Positions 1 to 10,600 of a DNA stretch of 64,000 nt are shown one piece after another; the stretch's first letter is position 1; each line of letters begins with the position of its first letter. Both the position numbers and the translations under genes were made by a program. Source of the stretch: Stramonita haemastoma (Eukaryota; Mollusca; Gastropoda; Neogastropoda; Muricidae); assembly GCA_030674155.1 (NCBI GenBank), contig CM060336.1, positions 3,349,534 through 3,413,533 of the forward strand, given 5' to 3'. A model generated the notes under the pieces. That model did not search any database and was not told the DNA's origin. It saw nothing but the letters and a program-made list of their open reading frames with translations.

Positions 1-421
1 CGGTCTGTAATCCTTGCTTTTTATCTTGCTTTTTTCTCCTTCTTTCTTTCTTTTCTCCTTTCATTTTGGCCTTTCTTTCTTTCTTACAGCTGCAAAATAT
101 CATTTTCTTTGAAAATTAAAACAAAACAAAAAACAAAACAAACAAACAGACAGACAAACAAACAAGCAATCAAAAACGACAAGAAAAACATTAAGTACAC
201 ATCTTTCTGATGTCCCAAAGCCAAATTTTTTGCTTTATGTTTTCTGTTGTCAGTTTATTGCTGTCGTTGTTTTGGTCGGGGGATGGGGGTTAGGGGGGTG
301 GGGTGGGGCATTGTTTTGTTTCGTTTGTTCTTGCTTTGTTTTTGTTGATTGCTTTAAAAAAAATCATGCGGTGTGTGTGTGTGTGTGTGTGTGGGGTGTT
401 GTGTGTGTGTGTGTGTGTGTG

Positions 422-468
<47 letters not shown>

Positions 469-1109
469 TGATAGATAAGATTGATTGCAGCGTGAAGCCT
501 AGTTTAGATTTTGTTAAATGGTTATGCGTGTATCAGTCAATATTGTGTACAGTGTTAATTGTTTGTTTTGTTTTGATTTTGGTTATTTTTTAGTAGTTAT
601 TTGTTGTTGTTTTTTGTGTTTTTTTTCCATGCTTTATTGATTTCCATACTAGAAATCCAGTGCCGCGCAACATAACCACTGCACCACAAAGAGCAGCAGT
701 GGTTCTAAATTGAAAATCTCCGCTGGGACGCATGTGATGTCCTTAAACTGATTCCTTATGGGCTAACTGGATTAAGACATGTATGTATTCAACCACGCAA
801 ACCCGTAAAAGACGTACAGATATAATTATGATGATCGCTGCGGCTTGTGTACAGGTAAAGCTTAATACTTTCGTTTGCTTTTGTATGCTGTTCTGTCTGA
901 AAAATTCCATGTTCTTTTATTAAAAAAAGAGAAAAGTCCATGGGGTTTCTCACTGTCCGCTGGGACGTAAATATAATGTACATAATCACAAAATATCACA
1001 ATTTATTACAATATATCACTAGTTATAAAATCACAGTAACTTGTTTTCTTTGTTTCTTGGTTTGTTCTGGTACAAAGGCATTTCCGGTGCACTGTATTCA
1101 TTTGCAAGC
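1..1109. other. Upstream region of ELP4, no gene seen
   Basis: No coding exon is recognised here. The segment holds a T/C-rich stretch at the start, an interrupted (TG)n tract at about 369-466 and AT-rich single-copy-looking DNA. The ELP4 promoter must lie close to 1110, but no TATA box or strong CpG island is visible, so no promoter element is called. Confidence 0.6.
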
Positions 1110-2932
1110 ATGGCGACGTCCACGAGCTTCCAGAAGAAAGTGAAAGCAAAATTCTTGCAAATTCCGGGAGCAAAGCCATCTGTGTACAACAGTCAGCTCC
1201 TGGTGTCCACAGGAGTACCTTCTTTGGATGCAGTGCTCGGTATGTTTCTGATTTATCCGTGATTAAGAGGGTACGACGGGTAGATCGGTTGATTGTATTG
1301 GTTTTAATAAAATGCAAAGGGGTCTGTGTGCAACATTGATTTATTGTTAATTTCCATATCGTTGATCGTTTCGATGTGTGTATGTTTGTAACGATGTGTG
1401 TGTGTGTGTTGTTGTGTTGCTTCGATTTTACGTCTGTTCACTCAAAGTGATATTAGACGATGGGAAGGGAAGGGGAAGGTCTAGTATGTTGATGGATGTG
1501 TGCAGTAAAATGGGTGTCTTTTTCTTAATAAAGTATACAGTACATAAATTTGGGCTAAACAGTGATAACAACAAGTAAATACATAACAGTTGCTAGTATG
1601 ACTTAAAACTATAACAAATTTCCTAAAGAACTATTCATTAAAGATTTTGTTATACGAAATGCCAAATTCAGATTTTAAAAAATCTTATCCAAGGATTTTT
1701 CCGAGAAAGAAGGTAAGAATGGTTTTAGACTCTTACATTAAAAAATTATGTGACTGTTTGTGATTTTCTCACCGCACAAAAATTTTGTATTTTTGCTATA
1801 TTTAGTGATGAACGCATTCAGTTTTATCCGAAAAAATAAAGCCCTAACCTTCCTTGCCGTGAAAAAACTTGTATTGATCTCAGAGCGATTGATAACCTTT
1901 AAATCAGGGACAGTGTATGAAGACCTTTCCGATATGGGCTCCTTTGGATAATAAGCCTTTTTGGCCCTGCTCCACGATGCCTCTTCTAGTAAGTGATAAC
2001 CTTCTTGTAAAGATAATGGAACGTGTAATTCTATAGAATCCTCTCCATGTTTTGCACCTCTCTTTGCAGCTCTATCAGCCCACTCATTTGGTAAGAATCC
2101 CACATGAGAAGGTACCCAACAGAAAGTGACACAAATACCCCTTAAAGCTAAAACATGTATAACATGATTGATCTCTAATATAACTTTAGACTTTTTCTTA
2201 GAATTTGTGGATTTTAATGTGTAGAGTACCGATTTAGAATCAACGCAAAGTAAAGTTTGAAATATATTCAGCGGAAGATCGAGAATATGGTTAAGAGCCA
2301 TTAAAATTGCTATTAGCTCAGCTGTGAATATCGAATGATGTTTACCAACATAATAACATTTTTCTACTTTAAGCGATGGTATTACAAAAGCTGAACCTGT
2401 TTCTTGATCATCTAGATGTGAACCATCTGTAAAAACTTTTAGATGGTGACAATATTTCTTATCAATGTGCGATCGGACTTCAGAGATCATGATATTTTGA
2501 TTTTCACTCTAGTCTTAGCCATATTTGTGTATTCTATATCAAAATTTGCTTTGTTCATTTCCCATAAGGGATAAGGTAGAATTTTAGTTTGAGTATCCAT
2601 GATATGTTGATTGATTCCAGATTTTTCAAAAAGGTCTGAAACATACGTACCAATTGTCTTTACAGAAGTTATCTGTTTCGCCCTTTTAGGAAATTTGATT
2701 TCTGATTTTATTTTTACTTCGTCTGAAGTGAAATTTTCCGTAGTTGTGCTTCTGAGTAGGTATTTTGCACATGCCAACTGTCGGTATTCATCTAGTGGCA
2801 ATTCTCCAATTTCACGGTAAGTTCCAAGAGTCGGTGCATGAAAAGGTACTCCGAGGGCAAGTCTGTATGCCTTACAGTCCATACTTTGTAACTTTTTAAG
2901 TAAATACTTTGGTGCATTGAAGAATGCACCAA

Positions 2933-2995
<63 letters not shown>

Positions 2996-3028
2996 AATAA
3001 AAATGTGTCTGTGCACTCTCTCTCTGTC

Positions 3029-3073
<45 letters not shown>

Positions 3074-3172
3074 GTCTCTCTCTCTCTGTCTGTCTGTCTC
3101 TCTGTCTGTCTGTCTGTCTCTCTGTCTGTCTGTCTCTGTCTGTCTGTCTCTGTCTGTCTGTCTTCTCTCTCT

Positions 3173-3257
<85 letters not shown>

Positions 3258-6200
3258 CTGATTCTGAAGTTTTGTATCAAACACTAACTAATGTCTACAG
3301 GAGGAGGAGTGGCAGTTGGGACAGTTCTTCTAATTGGTATGTTGCTATTTCTTTTCAAGATTTGATTATTTCAGCTTTTAGATTGAATCATTTTATTCAT
3401 CAGTAGAAGAAATAAGAGCACAGACTATAATATTGTGTGCCACATGCAACCCCCTCACACATGCATGCATGCAAACACAGAGGTCTTTAATTTTTAAAAA
3501 AATTGAAAAGATTTTTAAAAACTAGCATACAACCTAGAATTAAGTAAACACACAGTGTCTGACTTTGGTAATGGAAAATGAGAATCTTATGGATCTGCTG
3601 GAGAGTGAGTATTTTCTCATATCACGTCTTACTTCATAAAATAGGATTAAAATAAAAAAAAAAAACCCTGTTGGAGTTGTTTTGTTCAAAAATGGATGGT
3701 GAGATGCATGTTCTGAAAATGGGCAATTTACTAATATTTTAGTAATGGACAGTTTTAAGTGTTGAGTACTGGACAGACTACTGCTTACTTAGTTACTAGT
3801 TACTACAGCTAGCATAGTCAAATTTATCAATGGTTCAAATCAAGATTTTGGTAGGCGTGTGTGTTTTTATGAAAGAAATAATGCTTTGATTTGATAACAT
3901 AGTTATTTTGTAAATTTGTTTCTTGGGTAGTTTTTTTTTTATAATTTGATTTGATGACAAGTGGTAAAACTGAAAGCTTGCATGAGTTAACTGAGTCTAT
4001 CTCCCATATGTGCATGTATGTATGTGGTTCATTACTAATATTGATGATTCAGTTATACTCATTACATAACAGAGGAGGATGAGGGAGGGAAGTATGCAGA
4101 GATGCTGACGCGTTATTTCCTGGCGGAGGGGGTGGTGAACGACCATGCTCTTTCTGTGGTCAGCGCCAACCAAGACCCTCAGCGAATGTTGCAGGTGAGA
4201 TATCGGACACAGGGAGTGAGTCTGCTGGGTGGCTGTGTGAGTTTGTTTGTTTTTCATTTAAAGTCTGTTCACTCTAGATGATATTAGACTTAAACAAGCC
4301 AAACCCAACAATTAAAAAAATTAAATTCAAAAGAAAACCTATAACAGAACATTAATAGCAGACCGAGCCTTAAAATAGATCTGCAATTCCATTGAAAAAT
4401 TAAAACTTTGTTTTTGACAGTATTCATGGAAAATAGTTACTTGTAAAATCTATGACAATGGAGATGTAAATCATAAATTCAAGGTGAAAGATTGTCTAAT
4501 ATTTTATATGTGATGCTCCACCAGGAAATGAGTTGCTTTGCACCTGACCGACTTTTCTGCTAGGAGCCATTTTAGGCAGGTAGGGGTCAGGTTGTTGATT
4601 TTGAGATTTTGATTGGTTTTAAAAGGGGTGATTTTGTATCCTTTTGCTTTAAAAATGTGTTTAAAAACAAGCAAGCCCGCATTCTTACCACCTACAATGA
4701 TGCTTAACTTATCAATTTCTCTTTTTGTTACTACCTGCAGTCTATCATTTCAGTTTATAGTAACTCTTCATAGAAATGTCTGATTTTCATTTTTGTTTGT
4801 TTGTATTGGATAGCCTTTTCATTGCAGATTAATAACATGCCATTAACTAAAAATCGACCTCTGGTGCAGTGCAACTCGTTATGTGGTTGAGCATCACATG
4901 ATATATAAATCTGAAAAGTTTGGTGTTCAAACACAAAGTTACCATTTTTGTTATTTAATTAATATCGATCAGCTATTTCAACATGCAACAAACAGAAGAG
5001 GGAGAATAAGCAAAGAACCAAGAGTAGTCATCAGCAGCAATGTGAGAGTGTAGGGGTGGGAATTGAGAGGGTGAACTTTTCACATTTATGATTTTCAATA
5101 TTCATGGCAGTGGGAAATTGGTAAAAATGATATATCAAAATGAAATCTGACATGACTTTTATCTTAACTCCCAACAAGGAAGGTGGCAGGACAGTTAAGA
5201 CATTCACCTGCCCAACAAGTAAACCTTGAAGTTCTGGGTTCAATTCCCAGCCTTATTTCCTTTCTTCCCAGTTTGACAAGAAAATCGAACTGAATGTCAA
5301 AAGTTCTTTGGCTGAGACTAGTATAAAACTAAGCCTTGTGTGTGAATGCAAGCAGAACATTTTGCGCACACAATAAAAAACAGTTTTGCCTTTCGGAAGA
5401 GTGGGCTATTTGGTGCTGGTAGGAACGGATGATAAATTGTCAAAAACTTATGTACACAGGTGTCATATAAATTTATAACATCATCCCTGAAGTCAGAGTG
5501 TGGCTACCTAAATAGAGGGGGAGATTTGGGTGGGGGTGGGGGTGGATAGTCAAGTACACAAAAATCCCACCATTCGTGAACCACAGAGTTCTAGCCGAGG
5601 AACCCCCCAAAAAAGACCAAAAAAAAAAAAAAATCTTAACTGTCGGGGAGTCTGAGATGCTGAGTGTATTAGGCAGTGTGTCTTGGGACAGTTGGAACTT
5701 TGTGGAGCCCACCCCTTCAGTTCACAGACTGTGTGCACATACATGTAAAATACATACGTAGCTAACAGAGTGTGGTGCGATTGTATATGGACAGAGGCTT
5801 CCTGCTCCAGTGGACGAAGCCGACAGCGCTGACCAAAGGTCAACCTCCCAGGGGTCAGGGGACGCTGACAGCGGCAAGATGGCCATCGCCTGGCGCTATC
5901 AGCATCAGCAGAAGCTCAGTGAGCTGAGGAAGGTGAAAGGCATCTGTCTCGTCACGCTGTCGCCAACTTTCACTTTTTTCATGTGTGTTCTAAGTTGACA
6001 AGAATTGTAGTTACATTATGAGAAAATTTCTCCAGTGGAATGCTTGGGATTGTTGTATGAATTGCATCCCCACCTTCTGAATTCTGTGCTTGGAATCTCT
6101 TTTTCTATCCCTCTCTTGTTTCTGCCTTGTTCCTTTTTCTTCTCTCACCCTTCTTGTCTATTTTCTGCCTTTTGGTCCATTCTCCTGCCTTTATTTCCAA

Positions 6201-7091
6201 GAAAGACTTCAAAGATAATGATTCTCTTTCATGTGAAGTTGGATGTGGCTGGGCCTGACTTGCATTTTGCTCAAATGACAGACAACAATGTTGCTGTCTG
6301 AGCATTTACAAGAAAAAGTACATTTTTGTAATGTTCAGAAGGGTGCTTATTTGTGTGTGTTGTGTGTGCGTGGGGTGCCACATGTGCACACGCATGTTTT
6401 ACTTTTGAATACCCTTATAATGAACAAACAGTTTATACCACATGAAATAGGTTTCTTTCCAAATTATATAAATTTATGGAAATCATCCCAAATTTATTCA
6501 ACATTCAAAATTCACCAGAAAGAGGAGATATTTCATGTTTTGTGTGTTCGCTTGTTTGGCAGCCAGCAGGCAGAGCACGCTGGGTCACTACTACAACTTG
6601 AGCAAGACGATGGACCCCAGAGGATAGAAAAGGCCAATGTGGACTGTGTAGCTTCTCCCAGATGCTGGACTATGAAAATGAACAGTAAGGGGAGATAGAC
6701 TGACTGTCAAAATGTTTAAGTGGTTTCCTTTTTGGTGTGAGCAAGGATAGGAGCTGTGTAGTGAGTGTGTAGTGTGTGTGGTGTGGTGTGTGTGTGGTGT
6801 GTGTGTGGTGTTAGTGTAGTGTAGTGTAGTGTACACATACACACAGTGACTGGATGGAAAAAAGCACATGAGTGCTTATTCCATTATCCTTGATATTAAA
6901 GAATAAATAAATGAATAAATGAATAAATAAATAAGTAAGTAAGTAAGTAAGTAGTATAGTAAGTAAGTAAGTAAGTAAAGTAAGTAAGTAAGTAAATAGT
7001 GTAGTGTGTGTAGGTGTAGTGTGGTGTGTGTGTGTGTAGTGTAGTGTAGTGTGTGTAGTGGTAGTGTAGTGTAGTGTAGTGTAGTGTAGTG

Positions 7092-7133
<42 letters not shown>

Positions 7134-7154
7134 TGTTGTGTGTGTGTGTGTGTG

Positions 7155-7191
<37 letters not shown>

Positions 7192-7625
7192 GGTGTGTGT
7201 ATTGTGTGTGTGTGTGTGTGTGTGTGTAGTGTGTAGTGTGTAGTGTGTGTGTGGGGTGTGTGTGTGTGTACACCCATTATACACATAGGGGTGTGTGTAT
7301 GTGTGTGTGTGTGTGTGTTGCAAAGTAGGTTTTTGTGTGTGAGTACCATTATACACATTCTGGGTGACTCCCAGAGTGTTAAGTGAGGAACACACAACAA
7401 CAGCAGCAATTTGACCATTATTTGTCATTTTTCTTTCCCCTAGCCTGGAGCGATTGCAGAGCCCGTACTGTCGACTACCATTGTGTGCTGCAAAGGAATT
7501 CGGAAAAGGATCGAGAAGGGAGTTTTGCCACGTCGGCCACCCTTGTAGCCAAAGGAATATTTTGAGATAGGTGAGATGTTGTGAGTGTTAGGAAAGGGGT
7601 GATGGATGGTGTGTTGTGTGTGTGT

Positions 7626-7676
<51 letters not shown>

Positions 7677-10600
7677 AAAAAAAAGTTGTTTAGTGTTTAT
7701 CCTTTGTTGTTAAAAGCATATGACTTTTATATATATATGCATTTGAATAGGCACATTTCATATTCATTACATATCATGATGATGATAAATCTTGATAATT
7801 ATTATTATTATTACTATTTTTTTTTAATATATTTTTTTGATAATGATGACAATAATAATGATGATGTTGACATAGATGATGCTAATGATGATAATGACGT
7901 ATATTGCAGAGAACAATGATGATGTTGATAGTGATGATGACGATGATGATGATGATAATGATGATGATAACAATGATGATGTTGATAGTGATGATAATGA
8001 TGATGATATTGTTGATGATGTCGATAGTGATAATGATGATAAAGACAATAACAATAATGATGTTAATAGTGATAATGATAATAATGATGATAATAAAATA
8101 ATAATAATAATAATAATAAATGGAATTTATATAGCGCTATATCTTGCAAAAACAAATCAAAGCGCTTAATAATAGTGATGATGATGATTGTGATGATGAG
8201 AATGAGAATGATGAAAATGATGGCACTAACTGATTTTGATAGTAATAATCATTATGATGTTGATAGTAATAATAATGATGATAACGATAATAATGATAAC
8301 GACTGGTGTTGCAGCTATCCACAGCCTGGGTTCCACACTGTGGGGGGAGATGTGTGGCAGTGAGGACATGGCCAGCAACACTGACGCCTCTCTCCTGCAG
8401 TTCCTCCTTGCCCTCAGAGCCACACTCCGCTCGTCCTTCGCTGTCTGCCTCCTCACCATCCCCACCTACCTCTTCCAGGTACATAGGCAAAAGTTCAAGG
8501 TAAAGGTGTCCCATAACCTAGGTGGGCGTAGGGGAGCGAGGTGTCAGAGACCTCAGCTTCTCTAGGGGCCAGCATATTGAGGGCGGCGCCCATCTCCTCT
8601 CCCTCGCTGCTTTACCTTCCATGACCTTAAAGAGGGCAGGTACCCATTGACAGCTGGGTGAACTGGTGGAACTGTACTGAAGCCAAGATGCGCAAACGGT
8701 CACCCATCCACTTGTAACCATGCTTGATACGGCTTGGTGTTCCAGGGGATTTTTCCCCTGGAGTTAACATCAGTGCTGACTCCACTTTTCTCAAAAGTCC
8801 TTCGGATGAGACTATAAACCGAGGTCCCGTGTGCAACTGCATGCGTAACATCTTGCGCTCATATTAAAACCCGTTCTGGTTTTCAGAAGATTAGGCCTAA
8901 GCACTCAAGTGCGTTTTTACATCCAGTCCCTGTGTGTATGCAGTTTTGTATATTTTGTCATCCATTCCCACCAACACACACTGTTTGTGAGATAATAAAG
9001 TATTTGAATTGAAATCACAGCTCTGTATGATGCAGTCACCCTGTTTCAGAACGCAGCCATCGTGAAGCGAATTGAGCGACTGTGTGACACGGTGTTGAAA
9101 CTCCACAGTTTTTCTTCTTCTCTCAAAAAGAAAAATTCTGCTCTCAGAGATTATTCAGGTAAGTTTTTTTTAGTTACATGTTTTTTGTTACGTGTATTTT
9201 GTTGCGTGTATTTTGCTACATGTATTTTGCTACATGTATTTTGTTGCGTGTATTTTGCTACATGTATTTTGCTACATGTATTTTGTTGCGTGTATTTTGC
9301 TACATGTATTTTGTTGCGTGTATTTTGCTACATGTATTTTGTTACGTGCATTTTGCTACATGTTTTTTGTTACGTGTATTTTGTTGCGTGTATTTTGCTA
9401 CATGTATTTTGTTACGTGTATTTTGCTACATGTATTTTGTTGCGTGTATTTTGCTACATGTATTTTGCTACATGTATTTTGTTGCGTGTATTTTGCTACA
9501 TGTATTTTGTTACGTGTATTTTGTTGCGTGTATTTTGCTACATGTATTTTGTTACGTGTATTTTGCTACATGTATTTTGTTATGTGTATTTTGTTACGTG
9601 TATTTTGTTATGTGTATTTTTGTGTGTGTTGAGAAACCGTTGTCATGTTTTATTTTTTTGTCTTTTTTTCTTTTGTCTTGAGACAATGTGTAGAACATGT
9701 AAGCTTGAAACTTTTTTGGGAGGCTTTTTTTTTTCACTGTTTGAATCCTCTTGACAAAGTAAGAATGACCGACTTAGTTTGCTTGTAGAAGTGATGTGTG
9801 TGTATGTGTGTGTGTTGTGTGAAAAGGTCCATACTTTTTTTAATGATTTAAGATAATTTTAGCTCAATGTTTGAATATTGATTATAGATGTGTGTGTATG
9901 TGTGTATGTGTGTATGTATGATATTTGATATAAAAAATCATAGCAAATATATATGTGTTTGTGTATGATGAAGATGACTGATATCGTTAATCACAGTGAA
10001 TATTTGCACATTGATAATGTAAAATGTGGATGCCAAAATAGGTAAAGGTAAAGGTGTCCCATAACCCATGAGGTCATAGGGGAGTGAAACATCAGAGACC
10101 TCAGCTTCTCTAGGGGCCAGCACATTGAGGGCGGCGCCCATCTCCTCTCCCTCACTGCTTTACCTTCCCTGACCCTGAAGAGGGCAGGTACCCATTGACA
10201 GCTGGGTGAACTGGGGGACTGTACTGAAGCCAAAGTGCACAACCAGTCACCCATCCAACTGGTAACCATGCTGGACGCTGCTTAACCCTCTTGCATTCGG
10301 TGTCTCTGAACACACACTGCCCCTAGATTTCGCATTCCATCACGAAATCAGGTCAGGCACACATGCTCCCTTGCCTTTTCCTCCTTTTAAGTACATACAA
10401 GCAGCTATAATTACTTTCAGACACTCTACAGGGTTTCTCCTTCTAGCCTGATAGAGCTTTGATATGTGGTAGCAATTAGTGATGGTCACAGCGTGATAGA
10501 TATCTACTGTGTAAATCCCAGCAAATCCCTAGATCAGGACTTTGGTGGGGGGGGGGGGGGGGGGGGGAGTAATCATTCAGTCCCGGCAAATCCTGGATCC

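Noticed and set aside
2792..3406. Long open frames through the TG/TCTG/TC microsatellite on both strands
   Set aside because: They encode only VCVCVC, SLSLSL or RERERE repeats. The frames exist because dinucleotide and tetranucleotide repeats lack stop codons.
3592..3606. Possible ELP4 exon reading ESYGSAGE before a GTGAGT-like site
   Set aside because: Exon 2 joins directly to 4073 with perfect phase to give IEEDEGGKY, which matches the family. Adding this piece would disrupt it.
9062..9754. 230-residue frame over the 14-bp minisatellite
   Set aside because: All three frames are open with the same repeated residues, and it lies inside an ELP4 intron. It is a by-product of the repeat unit.
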